Source: Nocardia otitidiscaviarum NBRC 14405 (GTDB taxonomy: Bacteria; Actinomycetota; Actinomycetes; Mycobacteriales; Mycobacteriaceae). From it: a stretch of DNA of 64,000 bases. The position numbers and the translations under genes are program-made. Shown piece after piece: positions 24,374-33,055 of the stretch. The stretch lies in contig NZ_BAGD01000081.1 in the NCBI RefSeq assembly GCF_000308635.1, positions 124,001 through 188,000 on the forward strand, written 5' to 3'. The notes below the pieces were generated by a model. It did no database searches and was not told where the DNA came from. It worked only from the letters and a program-made list of their open reading frames with translations. Within the stretch, counting starts at the first letter, position 1, and each line of letters opens with the position of its first letter.

Positions 24374-26032
24374 TCATCGGTCCCCTCCCCGCAACACCGA
24401 CCGCGCAGCCCGCGCGGCCTCCTCGGCGGTGGCGGCGGCCAGCACCGCCGAGGCCGCCTGCTCGCATTGCTCGCGGGTGACCGCCGCCAGCGCGGCCCGC
24501 ACCCCGGCCAGCGACCGAGGCGCCATCGACAGCGTCTCCACCCCCAGACCCACCAGCACGCAGGCGAATTCGGGATGGGACGCGGCCTCGCCGCAGACGC
24601 CGACCGCCACCTCGTGCCGTCGTGCGCCCGCCACCACGGCCGCGATCGTCTCCGCCAGCGCGGGTTGCCACGGATTGTGCAGCTCCGCCAGGGCCGAGGA
24701 CATGCGATCGGCCCCGAACAGATACTGCGACAGGTCGTTGGTGCCGATGGAGAAGAAGTCCACCTCCGCGCCGAGCCGATCGGCGCGCAGCGCCGCGGCC
24801 GGAACCTCCACCATGATGCCGCGGCTGGTCACGCCCAGTTCCCGGGCGCGAGCGGCGAAGGCCCGCGCCTCCTCCACGGTGGCCACCATGGGGGCCATCA
24901 CCTTCACGGGGGTCCCGGTGGCGGCGCGGGCGGCCTCGATGGCGGTGAGCTGGTCGTCCAATGTCCCCTCATCGACACTGGCCAACCGGATACCGCGCAC
25001 GCCGAGAGCCGGATTCTCCTCCTCGGACAGCTTCAGAAACGGCAGCGGCTTGTCCGATCCGGCGTCCAGGGTGCGCACGGTGACCGGACGCTCCCCCAGG
25101 ATCTCGAAGATCTCCCGGTACCGGGCCGTCTGCTCGTCGATGGTCGGTGCGGAATGCCGTCCCAGGAACAGGAATTCGGTGCGGAAGAGTCCGACACCCT
25201 CGGCGCCGAGTTCCACCGCGAGCCGGGCGTCGGCCGCGCTGCCCACATTCGCCAACAGCGGTACCGCGTACCCGTCGGCCGTTCGCCCCGGTCCGGTCGG
25301 CGCGTCCTGCTGTCGCGCCCGAGCCGCCAGCACCTCCGTGCGCCGCCCCGGTGCGGGCGCGATCTCCACCGTGCCCGCCGTCCCGTCGACCACCACCTCG
25401 GTGCCCTCGGCGATCTCGACCGCGCCCGGACAGGCGACCACGGCCGGAATACCCAGCGCCTTGGCCAGAATCGCGGTGTGCGAAGTCGGTCCACCGGCCA
25501 CCGTGAGCAGCCCGACCACCGTGTTCGGATCGAGTGTCGCGGTATCGGCGGGCGCGAGGTCGCGCGCCGCGAGAATGAACGGCACCGCGCTGTCCGGGAT
25601 GCCGGGCGGGTCGACGCCGAGCAGTTCGGCGACGACGCGTTGCCCCACATCGCGCAGGTCGGCGGCGCGCTCGGCCATCATGCCGCCGAGCGCGGTCAGC
25701 TGCTCGGCGAAGTGGTCGACCGCCTCGGTCACCGCATGCGCGGTGGGGCCGCCCGCTCGGATCCCGGCACGCACCTGATCCAGCAGCGCCGGATCGGCGG
25801 CCAGCGCCGCCGTCATGGTCAAGATGTCGGCCGCCGTACCCCGAGCGGTCTCCGCCTGGGCGGCGTAGCGCGCGGCGACGGTGTCGAAAGCGGCCTCCAC
25901 CCGCGCGATTTCGGCATCGACGTCCGCGCCGGGGGCATCGGTGGCGCTGGTGGTCGGCGCGGACGCCAACCACAGCACCGGCCCGACGGCCACCCCCGGT
26001 GCGGCCGCGACACCGCGAATCTCACGCGTCAA
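24374..26032 (-). CDS. ptsI: PTS enzyme I (phosphoenolpyruvate-protein phosphotransferase)
   Basis: 552 aa. Enzyme I takes phosphate from phosphoenolpyruvate onto a His and passes it to HPr. The phospho-His is in GGPTSHTAILAKALG; the PEP-binding barrel has FRTEFLFLGR, GVRGIRLA and the Cys loop GVCGEAASHPE. I place the start at TTG 26032 (LTREIRGVAAAPG): it overlaps the ptsH stop by 11 bases, and upstream in-frame codons only shadow ptsH. A dedicated ptsI within the sugar operon suggests that this locus supplies the general PTS proteins as well. Confidence 0.93.
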   Translation of the reverse strand: MTREIRGVAAAPGVAVGPVLWLASAPTTSATDAPGADVDAEIARVEAAFDTVAARYAAQAETARGTAADILTMTAALAADPALLDQVRAGIRAGGPTAHAVTEAVDHFAEQLTALGGMMAERAADLRDVGQRVVAELLGVDPPGIPDSAVPFILAARDLAPADTATLDPNTVVGLLTVAGGPTSHTAILAKALGIPAVVACPGAVEIAEGTEVVVDGTAGTVEIAPAPGRRTEVLAARARQQDAPTGPGRTADGYAVPLLANVGSAADARLAVELGAEGVGLFRTEFLFLGRHSAPTIDEQTARYREIFEILGERPVTVRTLDAGSDKPLPFLKLSEEENPALGVRGIRLASVDEGTLDDQLTAIEAARAATGTPVKVMAPMVATVEEARAFAARARELGVTSRGIMVEVPAAALRADRLGAEVDFFSIGTNDLSQYLFGADRMSSALAELHNPWQPALAETIAAVVAGARRHEVAVGVCGEAASHPEFACVLVGLGVETLSMAPRSLAGVRAALAAVTREQCEQAASAVLAAATAEEAARAARSVLRGGDR

Positions 26033-26281
26033 GATCGGTCTCCAGCAGCTCGACGAGCGCGTCCAGACTCGTCTCGGCTCCATCCTCGGCGCTCAGGACG
26101 ACGGTGTCACCCTGTTTCACGCCCAGGGTCATGACCTGGAGCATGGAGGCCGCGGCCACCGGGGCCTTGCCGTCCACCGAGATCATCACCGGCACCGCGG
26201 ATTCCGCGGCGGCCTTGACGAAAAGAGCGGCCGGACGGGCGTGTAAGCCGGACTTCGACGCAACGACGGCGGTGCGGTTGA

Positions 26282-26285
<4 letters not shown>
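26022..26285 (-). CDS. ptsH: HPr phosphocarrier protein
   Basis: 87 aa. His15 in SGLHARPAALF accepts phosphate from enzyme I and hands it to EIIA. A Ser at position 47 (AAASMLQVM) corresponds to the Ser46 phosphorylated by HPr kinase in Firmicutes, though actinobacteria generally do not use that regulation. It overlaps the EIIC gene by four bases upstream and ptsI by 11 bases downstream: tight co-translation. Confidence 0.95.
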
Positions 26286-27505
<1,220 letters not shown>

Positions 27506-27557
27506 AGCGGGGTCCTTCAGTCCGTGAATCGAGTCACACGCGTGTATGGTGACGGTG

Positions 27558-27594
27558 ACTGGTTATAACCAGAGATATACTGGTTATAACCAGT
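27558..27594. promoter_or_regulatory. two DasR/NagR-type operators between the EIIC and EIIB genes
   Basis: CTGGTTATAACCAG occurs twice, at 27559-27572 and 27580-27593, both perfect palindromes 21 bases apart. The second extends to ACTGGTTATAACCAGT. They match the dre/NagR consensus (ACTGGTCTAGACCAGT) in both arms. Their place in the 119-base divergent region means one regulator can control both PTS transcripts. GlcNAc-6-P or GlcN-6-P is the expected inducer. Confidence 0.88.
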
Positions 27595-27624
27595 TTTGTC
27601 CACCCCGACACGCACGGAGGAAGA

Positions 27625-27855
27625 ATGTCCAAGGCCGATCAGATCGTCGCCGGGCTAGGCGGCACCGACAACATCGTCGAGGTCGAAGGCTGCATCACGC
27701 GGTTGCGCGTCGAGATCAAGGACGCCACCAAGGTCGACGAGAAGGCGCTCAAGGCCGCCGGCGCGCACGGTGTCGTCAAGGCGGGCGCCGCGGTTCAGGT
27801 CGTGGTGGGACCGACCGCCGACGCACTGGCCGAAGACATCAACGATCTGCTCTGA
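27625..27855 (+). CDS. PTS EIIB, GlcNAc/glucose class
   Basis: 76 aa, a free-standing EIIB. Cys23 in EVEGCITRLRVEI is the phospho-Cys that receives phosphate from EIIA and gives it to the sugar in EIIC. GGAGGAA precedes the start. Separated by five bases from the EIIA gene. It works with the EIIC encoded on the other side of the shared operator. Confidence 0.93.
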   Translation: MSKADQIVAGLGGTDNIVEVEGCITRLRVEIKDATKVDEKALKAAGAHGVVKAGAAVQVVVGPTADALAEDINDLL

Positions 27856-27860
27856 ATCAC

Positions 27861-28310
27861 ATGAGCACCCAGATCCTCTCGCCCCTCGCGGGCACCGCCA
27901 TGCCGCTGTCCGAGGTCCCCGACCCGGTATTCTCCGCCGAGATGGTGGGAGCCGGCGTGGCGGTGGAACCCCTCGACACCGATGAGCCGACCACCGTGGT
28001 CGCCCCCATCGCCGGCACCCTGGTGAAACTGCACCCGCATGCCGCGGTCATCGTCTCCGACTCGGGCGCGGGCGTGCTGCTGCACGTCGGCATCGACACC
28101 GTCGGCAAGGCCGACCTGTTCCAGGTGCATGTCGAGGAGGGCGCGGCGGTGAACCAGGGTGATGCCCTGATCACCTTCTCCCCCAATGCCATTCGCCGCC
28201 TGGACCTGAGCGCCGCCGTCCCCGTGGTGGTGATGGATACCGCCCCGGGCTCCGCGCTCGAACCGGCCAGCGGTCCGATCGCGGCGGGCGCGGTGCTGTT
28301 CTCCATCTGA
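27861..28310 (+). CDS. PTS EIIA, glucose (Crr-like) class
   Basis: 149 aa, a Crr-like EIIA. ILSPLAGTAMPLSEVPDPVF starts the fold; the two active-site His are in KLHPHAAVIV and LLHVGIDTVGK. It receives phosphate from HPr and passes it to EIIB. The start ATG 27861 is where family similarity begins; the longer open frame upstream merely shadows the EIIB gene. Ends in a perfect hairpin shared with the convergent gntR. Confidence 0.93.
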   Translation: MSTQILSPLAGTAMPLSEVPDPVFSAEMVGAGVAVEPLDTDEPTTVVAPIAGTLVKLHPHAAVIVSDSGAGVLLHVGIDTVGKADLFQVHVEEGAAVNQGDALITFSPNAIRRLDLSAAVPVVVMDTAPGSALEPASGPIAAGAVLFSI

Positions 28311-28337
28311 GAACCAACCGTCCACAGGGCAATTCGC

Positions 28338-28366
28338 TCGCGGGCACTCGAATCGAGTGCCCGCGA
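28338..28366. terminator. bidirectional hairpin between the EIIA gene and gntR
   Basis: TCGCGGGCACTCGA pairs with TCGAGTGCCCGCGA across a single A: a 14-base perfect stem 27 bases after the EIIA stop and 17 bases from the end of the convergent regulator gene. Confidence 0.85.
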
Positions 28367-28383
28367 ACCGCTTTCCGGGCGTC

Positions 28384-29112
28384 TCAGCCCGAAGTCTGAT
28401 TTCCGTTGTCCTCCGCCGACACCGTCATATAGACCTGGTACCGATCGGCGCGATACCAAGACTGCGCATGCTCCACACAGCGATCCCGCGAGTAGGACAT
28501 GCGGTCGAAAGCCAGTAGCGGAGAACCGAGTTCGGTGCCGAGCCAGCCCGCGTGCCGCTCATCGGCGGCCACCGCGCGCACGCTCTGCTCGGCGCGGTCG
28601 ATCGGGCAGTCGTATTCCTTGGCCAGCAGCGCGTACAGCGACTGGGTGAGATCGCGTTCCAGCAGGCCGGGCAGCAGATCGGCGCGGTACCAACCGTCGT
28701 CGATGGACATGGGCAGCCCGTCGGCCAGCCGCAACCGCACCAGATGGAACGCCTTCGCGGTCGCGGTCAGACCCAGTGCCGTGACGGAGGCGGGCGGCGG
28801 CACCGCGTAATCGCTGTGCAGCACCACCGTGCTCGGGGTGCGGCCGAGGCGGCGCATATCGTCGCTGAACGAGGCCATGTGCAGCCGCGAGCGCGCCACC
28901 CGTTCGGCGACGAAGGTGCCCTTGCCGGGGATGCGGGTGATGACGCCCTCGGATTCGAGCTGACTCAACACCTCTCGCACCGTCATCCGGCTCACGCGAT
29001 AGTCGTCGCACAGCTGCCGCTCACTGGGCAGCATCTCCCCCGGGCGCAGCGTCGCGCACAGGGTGGTCAACGCGGACCGCAGCTGGGCCTGTTTGGTTAC
29101 GCGCCCGGCCAC
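28384..29112 (-). CDS. GntR/HutC (UTRA) regulator of amino-sugar uptake, DasR/NagR-like
   Basis: 242 aa. The N-terminal winged helix has GEMLPSERQLCDDYRVSRMT, VREVLSQLESEGVITRIPGK and GTFVAE; the C-terminal UTRA domain binds a phosphosugar (HLVRLRLADGLPMSIDDGWY and MSYSRDRCVEHAQSWYRADR). It is adjacent to the PTS genes, and the dre-like palindromes are the type bound by this subfamily, so it very likely represses both transcripts until GlcN-6-P or GlcNAc-6-P accumulates. The start is GTG 29112. Confidence 0.9.
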   Translation of the reverse strand: MAGRVTKQAQLRSALTTLCATLRPGEMLPSERQLCDDYRVSRMTVREVLSQLESEGVITRIPGKGTFVAERVARSRLHMASFSDDMRRLGRTPSTVVLHSDYAVPPPASVTALGLTATAKAFHLVRLRLADGLPMSIDDGWYRADLLPGLLERDLTQSLYALLAKEYDCPIDRAEQSVRAVAADERHAGWLGTELGSPLLAFDRMSYSRDRCVEHAQSWYRADRYQVYMTVSAEDNGNQTSG

Positions 29113-29156
29113 GTGGTCCCCGGGTGCGCCTGGTCCGCCGGGCTCATGCGCTCCTC

Positions 29157-29507
29157 TTACTTCTCGTTGCGGGCCTTGGGGAATCGCTTCTGCTTGGCGA
29201 CCCAGCCCGCCATGCGCGCCCAGTGCCCCTTGGCCGGGGTCACCTTGGCGACGAGCTCACGCTCCCACTCCTGCGCCTCCGACAGTCCGTTCACGGCCTC
29301 GACGAGCGCCTTGGCGGCGGCCATATCGGGCACCACGCGGTCACCGAGCACACCCTCGTCACCGACCAGCGTGACACGGACGCCGATGCGCCCGAGCGGC
29401 TGCAACACCGCCGTGGCGGAGCCGCCGTTGTCGGCGACGAATCCCTTCACCGAATCGACGACGGACGGCGACAGTTTGACGGAAGCCGGGGCGGCGGTAG
29501 CGCTCAT
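29157..29507 (-). CDS. conserved actinobacterial protein, Rv1455-like position
   Basis: 116 aa, no known domain. SPSVVDSVKGFVADNGGSAT, then VLQPLGRIGVRVTLVGDEGV, and a basic end (GHWARMAGWVAKQKRFPKAR). In M. tuberculosis a conserved hypothetical (Rv1455) also sits beside qor (Rv1454c), so position and conservation support a real gene. ATG 29507 is chosen; upstream codons overlap qor. 82 bases separate it from the divergent qor. Function unknown. Confidence 0.75.
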   Translation of the reverse strand: MSATAAPASVKLSPSVVDSVKGFVADNGGSATAVLQPLGRIGVRVTLVGDEGVLGDRVVPDMAAAKALVEAVNGLSEAQEWERELVAKVTPAKGHWARMAGWVAKQKRFPKARNEK

Positions 29508-29589
29508 GCCGAGCAGTTTACCCATCGGTAAGACCGAGTTGATGTGCCACTGCCCACTGCACGGCCGCGCGGGTGTACAACTGGTAACC

Positions 29590-30558
29590 ATGCGCGCCAT
29601 CCAGGTTTCCGAGCACGGGGGTCCCGAGGTCCTGCGGTACACGGAGGTGCCGGACCCGGTCATCGGGCCGAAACAGCTGCTGGTCGACACCGAGGCCATC
29701 GGGATCAACTTCATCGACACCTACATTCGCACCGGGCGGTATCCGCAGAACGTGCCGTACGTTCCGGGCGCGGAGGGCACCGGCGTGGTGGCGGCGGTGG
29801 GGGCCGAGGTCACCGAGTTCCAGGCCGGTGACCGGGTGGCGTGGGCGGCCGCACCCGGCAGCTACGCAGAGCGGGTCGCGGTGGACGAGGCGGTGGCGAT
29901 TCCGGTGCCCGAGGGCATCGACGCACCGGTCGCGGCCTCGGCGCTGCTGCAGGGTATGACGGCGCACTACCTGGTCGAGTCGATCTACAAGCCCGAACCG
30001 GGCGAGGCGGTGCTCGTGCACGCCGGGGCGGGCGGCGTCGGGCTGATCATCACCCAACTGCTGGCCAAGCGCGGGGTGCGGGTCCTCACCACGGTCTCCT
30101 CCGATGAGAAGGAGAAGCTCTCGCGCGAGGCCGGGGCCGCCGAGGTGCTGCGCTACGACGACGAACTGGCCTCGCGGGTGCGGGAACTCACCGGCGGCGT
30201 GGGCGTGGCCGCGGTGTACGACGGCGTGGGCGCGAGCACGTTCGAGGCCAGTCTGGCCTCGCTGCGCGTGCGCGGCATGCTCGCGCTGTTCGGCGCGGCC
30301 AGCGGGCCGGTGCCACCGTTCGACCTGCAACGCCTCAACGCTCTCGGTTCCCTGTTCGTCACCCGGCCGACGCTGGCTCACTACACCCGCGACCGGGCCG
30401 AACTGCTCTGGCGCGCCCGCGATGTCATGAACGCGATCGCCGACGGCACGCTGCGCATCCGCGTCGGCGCGACCTACCCGCTGGCCGAGGCCGAGCGAGC
30501 CCACCGGGATCTGGAGGGGCGCAAGACAACCGGTTCGATCGTGCTGCTGCCGCGCTGA
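29590..30558 (+). CDS. qor: NADPH:quinone oxidoreductase, zinc-free MDR family
   Basis: 322 aa. It reduces quinones with NADPH. MRAIQVSEHGGPEVL opens the GroES-like domain, NFIDTYIRTGRYP is the QOR substrate signature, and VLVHAGAGGVGLIITQLLAK is the nucleotide site. The Cys and His that bind zinc in alcohol dehydrogenases are absent, as in true quinone reductases. ATG 29590 is chosen; the frame is open far upstream but without similarity. Ends at a hairpin. Confidence 0.9.
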   Translation: MRAIQVSEHGGPEVLRYTEVPDPVIGPKQLLVDTEAIGINFIDTYIRTGRYPQNVPYVPGAEGTGVVAAVGAEVTEFQAGDRVAWAAAPGSYAERVAVDEAVAIPVPEGIDAPVAASALLQGMTAHYLVESIYKPEPGEAVLVHAGAGGVGLIITQLLAKRGVRVLTTVSSDEKEKLSREAGAAEVLRYDDELASRVRELTGGVGVAAVYDGVGASTFEASLASLRVRGMLALFGAASGPVPPFDLQRLNALGSLFVTRPTLAHYTRDRAELLWRARDVMNAIADGTLRIRVGATYPLAEAERAHRDLEGRKTTGSIVLLPR

Positions 30559-30568
30559 CGCGGGCCCG

Positions 30569-30591
30569 ACCGGCGGCGCGGCACCGCCGGT
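30569..30591 (+). terminator. hairpin after qor
   Basis: ACCGGCGG and CCGCCGGT form an 8-base stem around CGCGGCA, ten bases after the qor stop. Confidence 0.6.
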
Positions 30592-30639
30592 GTCGCGACA
30601 GAGCCCGACAGTCGCGCGTGCTCGAACAGTCCCGGCCGC

Positions 30640-31242
30640 TCAGTAGTCCCGGCCGGTGAGTCCCCGGTAGACGAAACGGGTGATGCCCTCCACCGCCTGT
30701 TCGTCGGTGAGGTCGACGGTACCGTCCTCGACGGCTTGGAGCAGGCCGGAGGCCACCAGGAACATCATGGTGAGACTGGCGTCGGGGGTGCTGGGCAGGC
30801 GCAGGCCCGCGGCGGGAAAACCGTCGAGGTGATCGAGCACGTCCTCGCGCTGTTCGGCGGAGAAGCGGCCCATCATGCGGGCGAAGTCCTCGTTCACCAG
30901 GGCCGCCTGACTCACGGCCCGGAATACCGGCCAATGCTCGCGCGCGGCGGTCCAGTAGCCCCGAATGTGGTAGCGCACCGCCTCCGGGTCGGTGAAGTCC
31001 GGATTGTGGTCCGGGCCCTCGGCGCGTGAATCACCCTCGTCGGCAAGGTCTTTCAGCAGGGATTGGAGCAGCTCCTCCTTGCTGGCGAAGTGGTTGTAGA
31101 ACGAGCCCGCCGCGCGTCCGGCCACCGCGGTGATGTCGGTGATCTTGGTGTTGAGATAGCCGCGCTCGGCGAAGAGTTTGCGGGCGGCGGCCTTGAGCGC
31201 CTGTTCGGTCTCGGCCGCCTTCTCCTGGCGTTTGCCACCCAT
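30640..31242 (-). CDS. TetR family repressor beside an FAD monooxygenase
   Basis: 200 aa. The helix-turn-helix (about residues 10-57) has ALKAAARKLFAERGYLNTKI, TDITAVAGRAAGSFYNHFAS and KEELL. ATG 31242 has an AAGGAGG ribosome site; codons upstream cover the operator and are not used. It faces away from the monooxygenase gene, 86 bases apart, and probably represses it. Confidence 0.85.
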   Translation of the reverse strand: MGGKRQEKAAETEQALKAAARKLFAERGYLNTKITDITAVAGRAAGSFYNHFASKEELLQSLLKDLADEGDSRAEGPDHNPDFTDPEAVRYHIRGYWTAAREHWPVFRAVSQAALVNEDFARMMGRFSAEQREDVLDHLDGFPAAGLRLPSTPDASLTMMFLVASGLLQAVEDGTVDLTDEQAVEGITRFVYRGLTGRDY

Positions 31243-31282
31243 TCGCACCACCTCCTTGACAGCGGAACGTACCAGGATCGAT

Positions 31283-31313
31283 ACTGAATTCACATTCAGT
31301 GAAACTGAGTTCA
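31283..31313. promoter_or_regulatory. operator candidate for the TetR/monooxygenase pair
   Basis: ACTGAATTCACATTCAGT (31283-31300) has perfect 7-base arms around TCAC. A third half-site, ACTGAGTTCA (31304-31313), repeats ACTGAATTCA 21 bases downstream. It lies mid-way in the divergent promoter. Confidence 0.6.
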
Positions 31314-31328
31314 TTATACGGAGTCAGC

Positions 31329-32777
31329 ATGTCAGCACAGGTATTGATCGCCGGAGCCGGTCCGACCGGCCTCACCCTCGCCATCGACCTGGCCCGGCGC
31401 GGCATCGCCGTGCGGGTGGTCGAGCAGGCCGAGCGGTTCTTCGCCGGTTCCCGTGGCGACGGCATCCAGCCGCGCACCCTCGAGGTGTTCGACGACCTCG
31501 GCGTCCTGGACGCCGTCCTCGCCGCCGGGATGCCGCAACCGCTCGTGCGCGCCTATTTCGGCGGGGAGCTGGTGGCCGAGCGGCGGATGAGCGAGTGGCG
31601 GGAGCCGAGTTCCGCTGTGCCCTACCCGAATCCGTGGGTGCTCGGACAGTCCGATACCGAAGGCATCCTGCGGGACCGGCTGGCGCGGCTCGGGGTGGTG
31701 GTCGAACTGTCCACGGCGCTCGTCGATTTCACCCAGGACGGAGACGGCGTGACCGCCACGCTGTCGGCTCCGGCCGGGACCGAAACCGTGCGGGTGGACT
31801 ATCTGATCGGCGCGGACGGCGGACGCAGCACGGTACGCAAGCGACTCGGCATCCCCTTCGAGGGCAGCACCGACGAATCGGTGCGCATGCTGCTCGGCGA
31901 CGTGCGCGCCGATGCCCTCGACCACGACTTCGGCTACTGGTTCGCCGAGGCGGACGCGCCCATGGACGGAATCGTGCTGTCCCCCTTGCCCGGTGGGCGG
32001 CACTTCCAGTTCGGGACGCGGCTGCACGGTGACGCCGCACCGAGCCTGGAGGTCTTGCAGGGCTACGTCGACCGGCTCGCCCACCGGCCCGAGGTGGTGC
32101 TGAGCGACCTCGCCTGGTCGACGGTGTGGCGGCCGAATATCCGTCTCGCCCAGCGGTTCCGGGAGGGACGGGTGTTCCTCGCGGGCGATGCCGCCCACGT
32201 GCACCCGCCGACCGGTGGGCAAGGGTTGAACACCGGCGTCCAGGATGCCTACAACCTGGGCTGGAAGCTCGCGGCGGCGCTGCGCGGTCCGGGCGCCGAG
32301 GCGGAGGCGCTGCTGGACAGCTACCAGGCCGAGCGGCGCGCGGTGGCGGCGCGGGTGTTGGGGGTGAGCACCGAACTGCTCGACAAGACCATGGACGGGG
32401 CCGCGGACGCCATGAACCGGGGCGAGGAAACTCATCAGCTCGATATCTCCTATCGAGACCTGATGGCGCACAACTCGACCGATCGCGCACTGCGGGCGGG
32501 CGATCGCGCGCCCGACGCTCCGCTGGTGGACGCGGCGCGGCGACGGGTTCGGCTGTTCGAACTCTTCCGGGGTCCGCACTCGACGCTGCTGCTGTTCGGG
32601 GCGGACCGGGCTCCGGCCGCCGAGGCGGGGGTGCGGGTCGTGCCCATCGTGCGCGAGCACGGGGTCGGCGACGCGCTCGGCGACCCCGACGGGGATGCGT
32701 TCCGCGCTTACGATGCCGTGGACGGGACCCGGGTGCTCGTCCGTCCCGACGGGTATGTCGCCGATCGCGTGGGTTGA
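31329..32777 (+). CDS. FAD-dependent aromatic monooxygenase (class A)
   Basis: 482 aa. The FAD/NADPH hydroxylase family (PheA/TfdB/MhpA-like) adds oxygen to aromatic or polyketide substrates. Motifs: VLIAGAGPTGLTLAIDLARR (GxGxxG), YLIGADGGRSTVRKRLGI (DG motif) and FLAGDAAHVHPPTGGQGLNT (GD motif that binds FAD ribityl). The C-terminal thioredoxin-like part is present and ends with the typical VLVRPDGYVA. ATG 31329, at the start of the FAD motif. Substrate unknown; probably induced by the ligand of the adjacent TetR protein. Confidence 0.87.
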   Translation: MSAQVLIAGAGPTGLTLAIDLARRGIAVRVVEQAERFFAGSRGDGIQPRTLEVFDDLGVLDAVLAAGMPQPLVRAYFGGELVAERRMSEWREPSSAVPYPNPWVLGQSDTEGILRDRLARLGVVVELSTALVDFTQDGDGVTATLSAPAGTETVRVDYLIGADGGRSTVRKRLGIPFEGSTDESVRMLLGDVRADALDHDFGYWFAEADAPMDGIVLSPLPGGRHFQFGTRLHGDAAPSLEVLQGYVDRLAHRPEVVLSDLAWSTVWRPNIRLAQRFREGRVFLAGDAAHVHPPTGGQGLNTGVQDAYNLGWKLAAALRGPGAEAEALLDSYQAERRAVAARVLGVSTELLDKTMDGAADAMNRGEETHQLDISYRDLMAHNSTDRALRAGDRAPDAPLVDAARRRVRLFELFRGPHSTLLLFGADRAPAAEAGVRVVPIVREHGVGDALGDPDGDAFRAYDAVDGTRVLVRPDGYVADRVG

Positions 32778-33055
32778 ACGCTGCGCGCACGCCTCGGCAA
32801 CCACGTCCTCGACCGACCGGTTCGTCTGAAATGCCGCCTCGGCCACCCCTGCCGCCGTCACCTCCCGAGCCGGACATCCCGGGCGGTTCGCCCGTGATCA
32901 CCTCCCGCGCGCGACAAGGCCGGCGACATGCTGGATGATCTTGCTGCCGCACAAGACGATTCGCCGCGACCATTCGGACGAGCCCGTATGGTGGGTCTCG
33001 GCGACCGTGGGTGCGGCCGACACGGGATGAGGCATCGGTCAGAGGTGAGTCTGCA

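Noticed and set aside
23239..26134. Long plus-strand frames opposite nagA and ptsI
   Set aside because: They mirror well-identified genes and translate to Arg/His/Gly-rich sequence without domains.
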